DNA of 64,000 bases from Lautropia sp. (lineage in GTDB: Bacteria; Pseudomonadota; Gammaproteobacteria; Burkholderiales; Burkholderiaceae_E): NCBI GenBank assembly GCA_030527825.1, contig JAUNAC010000001.1, positions 124,001 to 188,000 of the forward strand, read 5' to 3'. Position numbers and translations under genes: made by a program. Shown piece by piece: positions 29,203 through 38,916 of this stretch (its first letter is position 1; each line of letters begins with the position of its first letter). The notes under the pieces were generated by a model. The model did not search any database and had not been told where the DNA came from. It saw only the letters and a program-made list of their open reading frames with translations.

Positions 29203-31182
29203 ATGAATCCATTCCGTCCATCCGCGCCCAGCCCTGTTACACGCGCCCCCGGCAGCTGCCTGATCCTGGCCTTACTGACCCTGGGCGGATGCGCCAGCCA
29301 CACATCGGATACACCAGCCGCCCCCCCTGCTGCTGCCGTTGTCGCCCCTGCCCGCCACACCCCGCCGCGGACCGCAGAGACCACAACCTCCCCGGCAACC
29401 ATACCAGCTCCGGCCGGGGCCAGGCCGCCCGCAACATCAGACAACATGGCGCAGCCCCACGGCGCCCTGCCGTCCAATGTCGCCACCGTAGCGGCCTCTC
29501 CGGACGAACCCGCGCCGCGTGCTGACACCTACCGTCCGGCCCATCTGCCGGAGATCGCACTCACTGCCCCTATCGTCTATGAAATCCTGGCTGCCGACAT
29601 CGCTCTGCAACGCCAACAGCCCGATGCCGCCTACGCCACCTATCAGTCACTGGCAGCTCAGACAGGCGACGCCCGCCTGGCCCGGCGTGCCACTGAAATC
29701 GCCATCATGTCCGGCGCCCTGCCCAATGCCCTGGACAGTGCCCGTCTGTGGGCCCGGCTGGATCCGAATCTGCCAGACGCCCGCAAGGCGCTCGATACCC
29801 TGCTGCTGGCCAATGGCCGAATCAGCGAGGTGGAACCCGCCCTGCGCCGCCAACTTGCCCAGGCCCGGCAGACGCACACGCTGGACAGCGCCTACCGGCA
29901 GCTCCAGAGCAAACTGCTCAACCTGCCCAACCACGCCGCCGCCTGGGCACTACTGCAGCGCCTGAGCGCCCCTGACCTGGAAAATGCCCAGGCCCGACTG
30001 ACCCGCGCCAGACTGGCCCATGATGCCGGACAGCAACAGGCGGCCACCGACGAAGCCGTGGCCGCCTTGCGACTGGCACCGGACAACATCGAAGCCGTTC
30101 TGGCCTGTGTCCAGCTGCAACAGCAACAACCCGGTGGACGCCAGCGCGCCAGTGCCCTGCTCAACAGCTACCTGCAGCGTCATCCCGATGACCTGCGGGC
30201 CCTGAAGGCACTTGGCCTGCTGCAGATTGCCAGTGAGCAGACCCGCGCTGCTATCGATACGCTGCAGCGGGTACAGGCCGCGGAACCGCAGGATCCGGCC
30301 ACACTCTACACGCTGGCCCAGCTCTACAACCAGCTGCGTGACTACCCGCATGCCGTCGATGCCCTGCAACGCTATGTCGCCCTGCCCGATCACATCGAAC
30401 GCGACAACGGCAACGCCTTGCTGTTCCTGGCCGAAATCGCCCAGCAACAGCACGATCTCGACGCTGCCATCCAGCAGCTCGAACGGGTCCCTCCCAACAG
30501 CCCGGTACATTTCGAAGCCCAGGTCACCCGAGCCAGCCTGCTGGCACGCCTGGTCAGGCGCCCCGGAGCGGGGCTGGCCATCCTGCACCGCCTCTCGCCA
30601 CAGACAACGCGCCAGCGCCAGCTCCTCAAAATCACCCAGGCGCAGATCCTGCGCGACGCCGGTCGTTTCCACGACGCTTTCAGCGTTCTCGACGCCGCGG
30701 TGCACCAGAGCCGCTCCCGCGCAGACACCCTCGACCTGCTGTACGACCACGCCATTGCCGCTGAAAAAATCAACCGGCTCGACATCCTGGAAAAGGACCT
30801 GACTCAGCTTATCAATGCTCGCCCCGATGACGGCAACGCCTACAACGCCTTGGGCTATACCCTGGCCGACCACAACAAACGCCTGCCGGAAGCCCTCGCG
30901 CTGATTGAAAAGGCAAACCGTCTGCTACCAAACAACCCGCAGATCCTGGACAGCCTTGGCTGGGTCTATTTTCGTCTGGGGCGCCTGCGGGAATCACTCG
31001 ACATCTTTGCCAGGCTCTGGGAAAAATCTCCCGAAACCGAGCTGGGCTGCCATTATGGGGAAGTCCTGTGGGCCCATGGCGATCAGGCTGCAGCCCGTGA
31101 CGTCTGGCGCCAGGCCCGACGGCAGGACCCCCACAACGAGCTCCTGCAAAGCACACTGAAACGCCTCGGCGTCACCCTGTAG
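29203..31182 (+). CDS. TPR-repeat lipoprotein
   Basis: A 659-residue protein with a lipoprotein signal ending LLTLGGC (Cys at about residue 27), then a Pro/Ala/Thr-rich linker of about 80 residues, then many tetratricopeptide repeats: PQDPATLYTLAQLYNQLRDY, NAYNALGYTLADHNKRLPEA and NPQILDSLGWVYFRLGRLRE are clear examples. It should sit in the periplasm attached to a membrane. TPR lipoproteins next to lolB and ispE are common in Neisseriales and other betaproteobacteria, but the exact role is unknown. It ends 6 nt before lolB. Confidence 0.88.
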   Translation: MNPFRPSAPSPVTRAPGSCLILALLTLGGCASHTSDTPAAPPAAAVVAPARHTPPRTAETTTSPATIPAPAGARPPATSDNMAQPHGALPSNVATVAASPDEPAPRADTYRPAHLPEIALTAPIVYEILAADIALQRQQPDAAYATYQSLAAQTGDARLARRATEIAIMSGALPNALDSARLWARLDPNLPDARKALDTLLLANGRISEVEPALRRQLAQARQTHTLDSAYRQLQSKLLNLPNHAAAWALLQRLSAPDLENAQARLTRARLAHDAGQQQAATDEAVAALRLAPDNIEAVLACVQLQQQQPGGRQRASALLNSYLQRHPDDLRALKALGLLQIASEQTRAAIDTLQRVQAAEPQDPATLYTLAQLYNQLRDYPHAVDALQRYVALPDHIERDNGNALLFLAEIAQQQHDLDAAIQQLERVPPNSPVHFEAQVTRASLLARLVRRPGAGLAILHRLSPQTTRQRQLLKITQAQILRDAGRFHDAFSVLDAAVHQSRSRADTLDLLYDHAIAAEKINRLDILEKDLTQLINARPDDGNAYNALGYTLADHNKRLPEALALIEKANRLLPNNPQILDSLGWVYFRLGRLRESLDIFARLWEKSPETELGCHYGEVLWAHGDQAAARDVWRQARRQDPHNELLQSTLKRLGVTL

Positions 31183-31188
31183 ACACCC

Positions 31189-31833
31189 ATGACCGTTTCA
31201 CCGGATCCTTCCTGCCGCATGCTCCATTCTGCCGGCCCTGGTGCCCCTTACCCGGACGGTCTGCATCGGCGGCGGCTGACCCGACAGATCCTGTTGCTGG
31301 GCAGCCTCCTGCTGACCGGTTGCGCCACCACGCCCGTCGCGCCAACCATCACACCATACGCGCCTGACGCACCCGTACAGCTGAGCGGCCGCTTCTCGTT
31401 CCAGCGCACCAGCAACCTGCCGCAGTCCCGCCCTCAGCATAGTAGCGGCCGCTTCACCCTGAGTCGTACAGCGCACGATCTGAATCTCGATCTCAGCTCT
31501 CCCTTTGGCCAGACGCTGGTCCGGGCGGCGCAGCACCAGCACGAAACAGCCTGGCTGGAAACAGCCCAGCACCAGCTCTACACCGGCCCCACCCTGGAAG
31601 CTGTCCTGCAGGATGCCATCGGCATTCCTGTGCCCGTCAGCCACCTGCCTAACTGGCTGGCCAACCGATTCGAGCATATCGACGAACAGACAGCCGACAG
31701 CAGTCACCTGCGCGCCCATGACGCCGGCTGGCAGATCGAGCGCAACGGCAACCACTGGTTTCTCACCTGGCAACAGAATCAGGAGCAGCTCGACATTCGC
31801 CTCGTGATCGACCCTGCTTCTCCAGCCCCATGA
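31189..31833 (+). CDS. lolB: Outer-membrane lipoprotein receptor LolB
   Basis: LolB receives lipoproteins from LolA and inserts them into the outer membrane. The lipobox is LLLTGCATT with Cys45, which is later than usual because the N-terminus before the signal is about 30 residues long. The domain has LSGRFSFQ, GRFTLSRTAHDLNLDLSSPF and the LPNWLANR segment typical of LolB. It is 214 residues and overlaps ispE by 4 nt. The only other in-frame Met is residue 11, so the long N-terminus cannot be trimmed much. Confidence 0.88.
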   Translation: MTVSPDPSCRMLHSAGPGAPYPDGLHRRRLTRQILLLGSLLLTGCATTPVAPTITPYAPDAPVQLSGRFSFQRTSNLPQSRPQHSSGRFTLSRTAHDLNLDLSSPFGQTLVRAAQHQHETAWLETAQHQLYTGPTLEAVLQDAIGIPVPVSHLPNWLANRFEHIDEQTADSSHLRAHDAGWQIERNGNHWFLTWQQNQEQLDIRLVIDPASPAP

Positions 31834-32801
31834 ACCTGCTGCCCGACCTGTCCCCGTCGCTGCGCCTGCCAGCACCGGCCAAACTGAACCTGTTTCTCCA
31901 TGTCACCGGCCGGCGGGCGGATGGCCTGCACTTGCTGGAAACCGTCTTCCAGTTCATCGACCTGCAGGACCATCTCACCCTCACGGTTGTGCCTGACGGC
32001 AACATCACCCGCGCCCGGGAACATCCCGGTATCACCCAGCACGACGACCTCACCCTGCGCGCTGCCCGGGCACTGCAAAACGCCACGGGCTGCCGCTTGG
32101 GCGCGCGTATCGCCCTGGAAAAAACCATCCCCATCGGAGCCGGTCTGGGCGGCGGCAGTTCCGACGCCGCGACCGTAATGCTCGGGCTCAACACCCTCTG
32201 GCAATTGTCTCTCTCACGAGAACAGCTCATTGACATCGCCCGCCCCCTGGGCGCCGACATCCCGGTCTTCATTTTCGGGCAAAACGCCTACGCCACCGGT
32301 ATCGGCGACATCTTGCAGCCCGTCACGCTCCCCGAACGCTGGTTCGTGTTGCTCATGCCACACACCCAGGTGAGCACCGCCGGCATCTTTGCCGCGCCCG
32401 AATTGACACGCAATACAAAACCCATCACAATCCAAGGCTTCACAGCAATGGCAGGACGCAATGACCTGCAGCCTGTAGTAGAAGCAAGACAGCCGGCTGT
32501 CAAGGCCGCTGTTCAGATTCTGGAACAGGCACAGCAGCGCGTTGCATCACGCATCGGCCAGGATGCTGCCAGGGACATCACGGTTCGTATGACCGGTTCA
32601 GGCGCCTGTGTCTTTGCATCAGCATCCAGTCGTGACGTTGCAATTGCCGTGTTCGAAGCCGTACAGCAGGCCAGCAAAAAAAATGCTGACCTCAGGCAAA
32701 CGCCAGCTTCTGAACGTATTACAATGCGCACAGAATTTGGCACCCTCCATGTTGTTCGAGGGCTTGCCAGTCATCCGTTGGGGAGTCGCCAAGTTGGTTA
32801 A
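31830..32801 (+). CDS. ispE: 4-diphosphocytidyl-2-C-methylerythritol kinase IspE
   Basis: IspE phosphorylates CDP-ME in the MEP isoprenoid pathway. It is a GHMP kinase: PAPAKLNLFLHVTGRRADG at the start (conserved Lys), the ATP loop PIGAGLGGGSSDAATVML, and MTGSGACVFA near the end. It is 323 residues, about 30 longer than common family members; the extra residues lie in the last 60. Its final codons and TAA stop lie inside the tRNA-Gln gene (overlap 32779-32801). Confidence 0.94.
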   Translation: MNLLPDLSPSLRLPAPAKLNLFLHVTGRRADGLHLLETVFQFIDLQDHLTLTVVPDGNITRAREHPGITQHDDLTLRAARALQNATGCRLGARIALEKTIPIGAGLGGGSSDAATVMLGLNTLWQLSLSREQLIDIARPLGADIPVFIFGQNAYATGIGDILQPVTLPERWFVLLMPHTQVSTAGIFAAPELTRNTKPITIQGFTAMAGRNDLQPVVEARQPAVKAAVQILEQAQQRVASRIGQDAARDITVRMTGSGACVFASASSRDVAIAVFEAVQQASKKNADLRQTPASERITMRTEFGTLHVVRGLASHPLGSRQVG

Positions 32802-32852
32802 GGCACCGGATTTTGATTCCGGCATTCGAGGGTTCGAATCCTTCCTCCCCAG
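32779..32852 (+). tRNA. tRNA-Gln (anticodon TTG)
   Basis: A complete cloverleaf: acceptor TGGGGAG / CTCCCCA, D-stem GCC / GGC, anticodon stem CCGGA / TCCGG with loop TTTTGAT (anticodon TTG), variable CATTC, T-stem GAGGG / CCTTC with loop TTCGAAT, discriminator G. The 3' CCA is not encoded (CCC follows). The sequence closely resembles the Gln tRNA of other proteobacteria. The first 23 nt are also the 3' end of ispE. It precedes prs, a placement typical of Neisseriales. Confidence 0.97.
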
Positions 32853-32981
32853 CCCCTATTCTGTCAGGCTGGTTTATCCGGCCTGACGCTCCTCGGCAGC
32901 AGCCTCTGCGATTTCCGGACCAGCGCCCAGACAGGTCAGACACTCGTGCACCGCAGCTCTTACCGCCCCAGCCCTGTCACC

Positions 32982-33941
32982 ATGCCCGCACTCTGGTCTG
33001 AGGGCCCCGTCATTTTTACGGGCAACGCCAACCCCCCGCTTGCCGCGGATGTCGCTGCCCATCTTGGCGTTCCGTTAGGCCGCGCTATCGTAGGCCGGTT
33101 TTCCGACGGCGAGGTCAACGTCGAGATCCTCGAAAATGTTCGGGGCAAGGATGCCTTTGTCATCCAGTCCACCTGCGCGCCTACCAACGACCACCTCATG
33201 GAGCTGATGATCCTGGTGGACGCACTGCGCAGGGCTTCGGCAGGCCGCATCACCGCCGTCGTCCCGTACTTCGGCTATGCGCGCCAGGATCGTCGTGTGC
33301 GCTCTTCCCGTGTGGCCATCAGTGCCAAGGTCGTGGCTAATATGCTCCAGGTCGCCGGCGTTGACCGGGTGCTCACCATGGATCTTCATGCTGATCAGAT
33401 CCAGGGCTTTTTCGACATCCCTGTCGACAATATCTACGCAGCCCCGATCCTGCTCTCCGACATCACCCGGCGCAAGCTGGAAAACACCATGGTGGTCTCG
33501 CCTGACGTCGGTGGTGTCGTACGGGCCCGCGCCCTGGCCAAAAGACTGGATTGCGAGCTGGCCATCATCGACAAACGTCGCCAGAAGGCCAATGTCGCCG
33601 AAGTCATGAACATCATCGGTGAAGTTTCGGGACGAAGCTGCCTGCTGATGGACGACATGGTCGATACTGCAGGCACCCTGTGCCGTGCAGCCGAAGCACT
33701 CAAGCGACACGGGGCCGTGAGAGTGTCCGCCTACTGCACCCATCCGGTGCTCTCAGGCAAAGCCATTGAGCGCATTTCCGAGTCTCCGCTGGACGAGCTG
33801 GTCGTCACCGATACTATTCCCCTGACCGATGAAGCCCGCGCCTGCGGCAAGATCCGGGTGCTGGGCTGTGGTCAGCTCATTGGTGAAACCATCCTGCGCA
33901 TCAACCGCTCCGATTCCGTCTCCATGCTCTTCATGGAGTAA
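32982..33941 (+). CDS. prs: Ribose-phosphate pyrophosphokinase (PRPP synthetase)
   Basis: Prs makes PRPP from ribose 5-phosphate and ATP, feeding purine, pyrimidine, NAD and histidine synthesis (hisG is in this window). The family segments [44 protein letters not shown] (flexible loop), [16 protein letters not shown] and the PRPP motif [14 protein letters not shown] are all seen. I take the start [20 protein letters not shown] at 32982 (319 residues); an in-frame GTG at 32946 is less likely. Confidence 0.96.
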   Translation: MPALWSEGPVIFTGNANPPLAADVAAHLGVPLGRAIVGRFSDGEVNVEILENVRGKDAFVIQSTCAPTNDHLMELMILVDALRRASAGRITAVVPYFGYARQDRRVRSSRVAISAKVVANMLQVAGVDRVLTMDLHADQIQGFFDIPVDNIYAAPILLSDITRRKLENTMVVSPDVGGVVRARALAKRLDCELAIIDKRRQKANVAEVMNIIGEVSGRSCLLMDDMVDTAGTLCRAAEALKRHGAVRVSAYCTHPVLSGKAIERISESPLDELVVTDTIPLTDEARACGKIRVLGCGQLIGETILRINRSDSVSMLFME

Positions 33942-34091
33942 TCGGCATCGCTCCCGTCAGTCTCGGCTGTCTGTCCATGGCATCGTCCCGACGCTGACGG
34001 CCGGCATCGCCGGAATCGGTTATCATACCCCGTTTCCCTCAACCCCTGCCGGCTCTGGTCGCGGACCGGCAGACACCCAAGGAACTGCCCA

Positions 34092-34727
34092 ATGCAGATC
34101 AGTGCCCAGAAACGCAATGACGTGGGGACGAGTGCGAGCCGCCGCCTCCGTCGCGCCAATCAGGTCCCCGGCATCGTCTATGGTGGCGAGGCCGCTCCCA
34201 TCCAGATTACCCTGGATCACAACACCCTTTACCACGCCCTGCGCGTCGAAGCCTTCCACTCTTCCATTCTGGACCTGGACGTAGACGGCAAGAAACAGCG
34301 TGTGCTGCTGCGCAATGTGCAATGGCACCCCTACAAGCAGCAGGTGCTTCACATCGACTTCCAGCGGGTAGCGGCCAACCAGAAAATCACCGTCAAGGTG
34401 CCGTTGCACTACATCAACGCAGAGAACTCGCCTGCCGTCAAACTGCACAAAGCCGTTGTTAACCATGTCATGACCGAAATCGAGGTTCAGGTTCTGCCCA
34501 GGGATCTGCCCGAATTCATCGACGTCGACCTGGGCGAGCTCACGATGGACGCCTCTGTGCACCTGAGTTCCATCAAACTGCCCAAGGGCGTGACCCCAAC
34601 CGTTGCCCCGGGCACCGACCCTGTACTGGCATCAGCTTCGCTGGTTGGCGGTTCTGATGCCGACGGGGACAGCGAAGCAGATGGTGATACTGCTGCTGCA
34701 CCTGCTGCCGACAGCGACAAGAAATAA
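34092..34727 (+). CDS. rplY: Ribosomal protein bL25 (CTC form)
   Basis: bL25 binds 5S rRNA. The N-terminal L25 domain (about residues 1-90) has [19 protein letters not shown] and the C-terminal TL5/CTC domain (about 95-185) has [12 protein letters not shown] and [19 protein letters not shown]. It is 211 residues with an acidic Asp/Ala/Gly-rich tail. AAGGA stands 9 nt before the ATG. A strong intrinsic terminator lies between this gene and pth. Confidence 0.96.
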   Translation: MQISAQKRNDVGTSASRRLRRANQVPGIVYGGEAAPIQITLDHNTLYHALRVEAFHSSILDLDVDGKKQRVLLRNVQWHPYKQQVLHIDFQRVAANQKITVKVPLHYINAENSPAVKLHKAVVNHVMTEIEVQVLPRDLPEFIDVDLGELTMDASVHLSSIKLPKGVTPTVAPGTDPVLASASLVGGSDADGDSEADGDTAAAPAADSDKK

Positions 34728-34812
34728 GGCCCTGCTGAGCCAAGCACGGACATCCGTCGCGCCCGGATCGCCAGCACATCAGGCACCGGCAGCGACAAGG
34801 TGTCCATCCGCA

Positions 34813-34839
34813 ACGGGTCGCCAGTCGGCCCGTTTTTTT
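34813..34839 (+). terminator. Intrinsic terminator after rplY
   Basis: An 8-bp stem ACGGGTCG / CGGCCCGT (one G-T pair) with loop CCAGT is followed directly by seven T residues. It is 85 nt after the rplY stop and only 15 nt before the pth ATG, so pth expression must depend on read-through or on a start within this short gap, or the hairpin acts as an attenuator. Confidence 0.85.
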
Positions 34840-34854
34840 ATCCGAATTTACTGC

Positions 34855-35496
34855 ATGAACGCCCCCCGCCTCATCGTCGGACTGGGCAACCCCACCGACC
34901 AGCATACCCACGACCGGCACAATGCCGGCTTCTGGTTCATCGATGCCCTGCTCCGCCATTATCCCGGCCAGATCCGTCCTGACGCACACTTCCTTGGCGA
35001 CGTCGGAGACATACGCATCGGCACCCACACGGTGCGACTGCTAAAGCCCATGACTTACATGAATCGCTCCGGCCAGTCTGTGGGCGCCCTCGCCCGCTTC
35101 TACCGGATGGAACCCGCCGACATCCTCGTCGCCTACGATGAGCTTGATCTGATGCCTGGCTCAGCCCGGCTCAAATTCGGTGGCTCCAGTACCCACAACG
35201 GCCTGCGCGACCTCACGGCCCACCTGGGCACATCACAGTACTGGCGTCTGCGTCTGGGTATCGGCCACCCACGCAGCCTCAACCTCAACAAACCCGTCGT
35301 CGACTTTGTCCTGGGCCGCCCCAGCCCGAGTGACCAGCAGCAGATCGAGCAGGCCATCATCCGCAGCGTCGAGCACCTGCCCATTCTCTTTCAGGAGGGC
35401 TGGGAAGCGGCCACCCAGCAGCTGCACAGCACCGATCCTGTCCTGCAGGCCAGCAGATCCGCCCGCAAACACGCTCCCAAACCGGCCCAGCCCTGA
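34855..35496 (+). CDS. pth: Peptidyl-tRNA hydrolase Pth
   Basis: Pth recycles peptidyl-tRNA released from stalled ribosomes. Seen: [20 protein letters not shown] with the catalytic His in [37 protein letters not shown] and the [15 protein letters not shown] segment, then [10 protein letters not shown]. It is 213 residues; the last 25 ([20 protein letters not shown]) are a basic tail beyond the core. It lies in the rplY-pth-ychF order common to proteobacteria. Confidence 0.95.
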   Translation: MNAPRLIVGLGNPTDQHTHDRHNAGFWFIDALLRHYPGQIRPDAHFLGDVGDIRIGTHTVRLLKPMTYMNRSGQSVGALARFYRMEPADILVAYDELDLMPGSARLKFGGSSTHNGLRDLTAHLGTSQYWRLRLGIGHPRSLNLNKPVVDFVLGRPSPSDQQQIEQAIIRSVEHLPILFQEGWEAATQQLHSTDPVLQASRSARKHAPKPAQP

Positions 35497-35579
35497 ATCG
35501 CGGCACAAGCCCCTGTCCGGCTCCCCGTCTTCAGACCGCGGGCAACCTCCCCCCATCTACACGCATTAGGACACATCTC

Positions 35580-36671
35580 ATGGCACTGCAATGCGGCATC
35601 GTCGGCCTGCCCAATGTCGGCAAATCCACGCTGTTCAACGCCCTCACCAAAGCCGGCATCGAAGCGGCCAACTACCCTTTCTGCACCATCGAACCCAACG
35701 TGGGCATCGTCGAGGTACCTGATCCCCGCCTTGAACAGCTCGCCGAGATCGTTAAACCTCAAAAAGTACAGCCTGCCATCGTTGAATTTGTCGACATCGC
35801 CGGCCTCGTTGCCGGCGCCAGCAAGGGCGAGGGCCTTGGCAACCAGTTCCTCGCCAACATCCGCGAAACCGATGCCATCGTCAACGTCGTGCGCTGCTTC
35901 GATGACCCCAATGTCGTCCACGTCAACGGCCGCGTCGACCCCATCGCCGACATTGAAACCATCGTCACGGAACTCGCCCTGGCTGACCTCGCCACCCTGG
36001 AACGGGTACACGCCCGCGAAATCAAAAAAGCCCGGGCCGGCGACAAGGACGCCATCAAGCTCACCAGCCTGCTGGAACGCCTCCAGCCCCACCTCGACCA
36101 GGGTAAGCCTGCCCGCTCCCTGGCAATCTCCGACGATGAAAAGGCATTGCTCAAACCCTATGGGCTGATGACCCTCAAGCCGGCCATGTACGTCGCCAAC
36201 GTCGCTGAAGACGGCTTCCAGAACAACCCCTACCTGGAGCGCCTGAGCGAACACGCCGCCCGCGAAAACGCACCAGTCGTTGCCCTCTGCGCCCAGATAG
36301 AAGCGGAGCTCGCCGACCTCGATGACGCCGACAAACTCGCCTTTCTTGCCGACCTCGGCCTTCAGGAGCCCGGACTCAACCGCCTCATCCGCGCCGGCTA
36401 TGACCTGCTCGGCCTGCAGACCTACTTCACAGCCGGTGTCAAGGAAGTCCGCGCCTGGACCATCCACAAAGGCGATACCGCCCCGAAAGCCGCCGGCGTC
36501 ATCCACACCGATTTCGAGCGCGGTTTCATCCGAGCCCAGACCATCGCCTTTGACGATTTCATCCGGTACAAAGGCGAACAGGGTGCCAAAGAAGCCGGGA
36601 AAATGCGGGCCGAGGGCAAAGACTACATCGTCCAGGACGGCGATGTACTGAATTTCCTGTTCAATGTCTGA
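35580..36671 (+). CDS. ychF: Redox-regulated ATPase YchF (Obg-like)
   Basis: YchF/OLA1 is a ribosome-associated P-loop ATPase of the Obg family. G1 [18 protein letters not shown]2 region [14 protein letters not shown]3 [20 protein letters not shown] and the C-terminal TGS domain with [20 protein letters not shown] and [13 protein letters not shown] are clear. In place of NKxD there is the YchF-type N(V/M)xE region (YVANVAEDG). It is 363 residues, exactly the usual length. Confidence 0.96.
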   Translation: MALQCGIVGLPNVGKSTLFNALTKAGIEAANYPFCTIEPNVGIVEVPDPRLEQLAEIVKPQKVQPAIVEFVDIAGLVAGASKGEGLGNQFLANIRETDAIVNVVRCFDDPNVVHVNGRVDPIADIETIVTELALADLATLERVHAREIKKARAGDKDAIKLTSLLERLQPHLDQGKPARSLAISDDEKALLKPYGLMTLKPAMYVANVAEDGFQNNPYLERLSEHAARENAPVVALCAQIEAELADLDDADKLAFLADLGLQEPGLNRLIRAGYDLLGLQTYFTAGVKEVRAWTIHKGDTAPKAAGVIHTDFERGFIRAQTIAFDDFIRYKGEQGAKEAGKMRAEGKDYIVQDGDVLNFLFNV

Positions 36672-36883
36672 ATGATCGAAGCAGGATCGCGAGTTTCCGG
36701 AATCCCCTGACATCGCACGCCCAGTCGGTGCCAGCAAGGCATTGACTGGACGCTATGGGCAGGCAGACACCAGAGAAGACCCGCAACACCCTCGCAAATC
36801 CGGCCCATACAGACTGCCCAGGGTTGATACCGGCGCTGCCTCACATAAGACACCAGACAGCACCACGGCTGAAACCGACAAAG

Positions 36884-36907
36884 ATTGCCCGCACATCAGC
36901 GGGCAAT
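36884..36907 (-). terminator. Probable hairpin terminator of the decarboxylase gene
   Basis: Perfect 9-bp inverted repeat ATTGCCCGC / GCGGGCAAT with a 6-nt loop, 20 nt beyond the stop of the minus-strand decarboxylase gene. On the minus strand it is followed by CTTTGT, a weak T-run, so termination is likely but not ideal. Confidence 0.6.
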
Positions 36908-36927
36908 ACGACGCCATCCCTGTCCGC

Positions 36928-38592
36928 TCAGCTCTTCCGGTTGATCGCCGCTGCCATGGCACCAAAATCGCGCAAGAGCTGTGGCATATCGTCTTTTGCC
37001 GTCTTGATCTCGATAAAGACCGCTTTGTCACGGATTTCCCGGGCGGTGGCGCACGCATGCAGAAGCTCCCGGACCGTGGTGGCACGCAAGGCGAGCACCG
37101 TATCATCCGTCCCACCAAATGCTGCAGGGATACGCTGCCAGTCATAGGGAGCGATGTCGTTATAAGCCGCATCAAACCCGTGAATGGAGCGCTCGATGGT
37201 ATAGCCGTCATTATTAATCAGAAAAATCACTGGCGTCAGGCGATGACGGAAGATGGAGCCCAACTCCTGAATGGTGAGCTGCGCCGAGCCATCACCAATA
37301 AACAGCACACCGCGCGCTTCGCGATCGGCCAGGGCCGCGCCAAGCAGGGCCGGTAGCGAATAGCCGATTGACCCCCAGAGCGGCATGCCAATGAACCGGG
37401 TCTGCGCCGGGAAGGACTGCTGCGCCATGCCAAAGAATGAGGTGCCCATCTCCACCACGACGTTATTCCGGGTATCGAGATATTGGGGAATGATGTTCCA
37501 CACATCCTGTTGCGTGAGCGGACTGTCACTGGGTGCCGGTACGCTGGCAGCCGTTACCGGAGGACGATGATGGGCAGGCTGTACGGCGGCCGCCAGCGCT
37601 GCTTCCCGAACAACCCGCAGGGCATCCTTGAGTGCCAGCGGCGCAAAGATCTTTCGCCCGATCTGGCTCTGTTCCGCGTGCAGGGAAATAGTCCGCGCCG
37701 GATCGATCTTGTGCGTATACAGCCCGGACGTGGTATCCGTGAACTGGACGCCAGAAAGAATCAGTGCCTCCGCCTCTTCAACAGCAGCACGGGTGCTGTC
37801 AGCGGACAAACCACCGATATAAATCCCTGCGTACTGAGGAGATGTCTCGTCCAGAATGGATTTTCCCCAGACCATGGTGGCAAAGGGTAGGCGGGCGGAC
37901 TCCACCAGATTACGCAGATCTGCCGTGGCCCCCAGACGCTCCGTCATGATATCAGCCAGCACCAGGGTCTTTTTATGACGCAGAAATGCAGTGGCTGCAG
38001 CACGAAATTCCTCGATCACCTCGGGCGAAGAAATGCGCAGATTCACATTCAACGGCTCTGTGGGCGGCCTGGCGGCAGATGCGGCCACGTCCACCGGCAA
38101 CATGATATAGCCGGGTTTGTGATGCAAAACAGCATGGCGAATAACGTGGTCAATATCACTGGCAGCCGTAGCGGGCTGCAAGGCCACTACGGCGGCAGAC
38201 ACTTCCCGTGCCATGCGCATGAAATGCTGAAAATCACCATCATTCAGCGTGTGATGCATCCTCAGGTGAGTACTCTGCGCAGCCAGCGAAGGCGCGCCTA
38301 CGATGTGGATCACGGGGACATTCTCAGCATAGGAGCCGGCCGTGGCATTGATAGCGGAGAGCTCGCCGACGCCATAGGTCGTCAGAAGCGCTCCAAGCCC
38401 CCTGATCCGGGCATAACCGTCGGCCGCATAACCTGCATTAAGTTCGTTGGCATTCCCTATCCAGTTCATCGACGGATGCGCCAGCACATCATCCAGAAAC
38501 TGCAGATTGAAATCACCCGGCACCCCAAACAGCTGATCAACGCCCAGGCTTGCCAGGCGATCCAACAAATAGTTGCCAACGTTATAAGTCAT
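36928..38592 (-). CDS. Thiamine-diphosphate-dependent 2-oxoacid decarboxylase (IpdC/KdcA/PDC family)
   Basis: A 554-residue decarboxylase of the pyruvate/indolepyruvate/branched-chain oxoacid group. Catalytic Glu50 lies in NANELNAGYAADGYARIRG, the active-site pair His113-His114 in MHHTLNDGDF, the ThDP/Mg motif GDGS at 433-436 runs to INN at 459-461, and Glu467 in YTIER is also conserved. Overall it reads closer to IpdC/KdcA-type enzymes (LFGVPGDFNLQFLDDV, WGSIGYSLPALLGAALADRE) than to Zymomonas-type PDC, so aromatic or branched 2-oxoacids are the more likely substrates; this cannot be settled here. Base composition looks somewhat lower in G+C than its neighbours, which may indicate acquisition. 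The start at 38592 follows family beginnings. Confidence 0.88.
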   Translation of the reverse strand: MTYNVGNYLLDRLASLGVDQLFGVPGDFNLQFLDDVLAHPSMNWIGNANELNAGYAADGYARIRGLGALLTTYGVGELSAINATAGSYAENVPVIHIVGAPSLAAQSTHLRMHHTLNDGDFQHFMRMAREVSAAVVALQPATAASDIDHVIRHAVLHHKPGYIMLPVDVAASAARPPTEPLNVNLRISSPEVIEEFRAAATAFLRHKKTLVLADIMTERLGATADLRNLVESARLPFATMVWGKSILDETSPQYAGIYIGGLSADSTRAAVEEAEALILSGVQFTDTTSGLYTHKIDPARTISLHAEQSQIGRKIFAPLALKDALRVVREAALAAAVQPAHHRPPVTAASVPAPSDSPLTQQDVWNIIPQYLDTRNNVVVEMGTSFFGMAQQSFPAQTRFIGMPLWGSIGYSLPALLGAALADREARGVLFIGDGSAQLTIQELGSIFRHRLTPVIFLINNDGYTIERSIHGFDAAYNDIAPYDWQRIPAAFGGTDDTVLALRATTVRELLHACATAREIRDKAVFIEIKTAKDDMPQLLRDFGAMAAAINRKS

Positions 38593-38916
38593 GGTATTGA
38601 TTGTTTTTACGGTTAAGCACCACACGCCGTGCACACCCGGCGGGCGATCCCCTGTCAAAAGATTTTCCTATCGCGGGCCCTGCCGGGCCACCTTCATCTG
38701 GCCGTGCCAACTGTGTTGCTCATTGTCCGGCCGTCCGCCCGCAAATACCCCACCATCAGCTGCCTTGAACCGGCGTATGCCATACAGCGATGGTGCACAA
38801 TTTCACAATATTACAATGGCAGATACTCGGCATATCTAGGGTAAACACTAGGCGTTTACCCTGATCGCCATCCAGCATCCTTGCCTGCCCTTCCTTGACT
38901 TCCTTTCCGAGCGGTC
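38593..38916. promoter_or_regulatory. Divergent decarboxylase / SelW-like intergenic region
   Basis: No gene is seen. The region is AT-richer towards 38790-38860 and carries a perfect 9-bp inverted repeat at 38838-38862. Promoters for both divergent genes must lie here; the segment TTGTAATATTGTG on the minus strand could hold a -10 for the decarboxylase but I could not pair it with a good -35. Confidence 0.5.
38838..38862. promoter_or_regulatory. Palindromic operator candidate AGGGTAAAC-N7-GTTTACCCT
   Basis: Perfect 9-bp arms with a 7-nt spacer and no T-run on either strand, so it is more like a protein-binding operator than a terminator. It lies between the divergent decarboxylase and SelW-family genes, 246 bp from the first and 54 bp from the second. 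Arms of this GTAAAC/GTTTAC type are used by several TetR- and LacI-type repressors; no regulator gene lies next to it. Confidence 0.55.

Noticed and set aside
35391-36737. Long minus-strand frame of 448 codons opposite ychF
   Set aside because: Antisense to the well-conserved ychF; Gly/Asp/Val-rich composition typical of a shadow frame.
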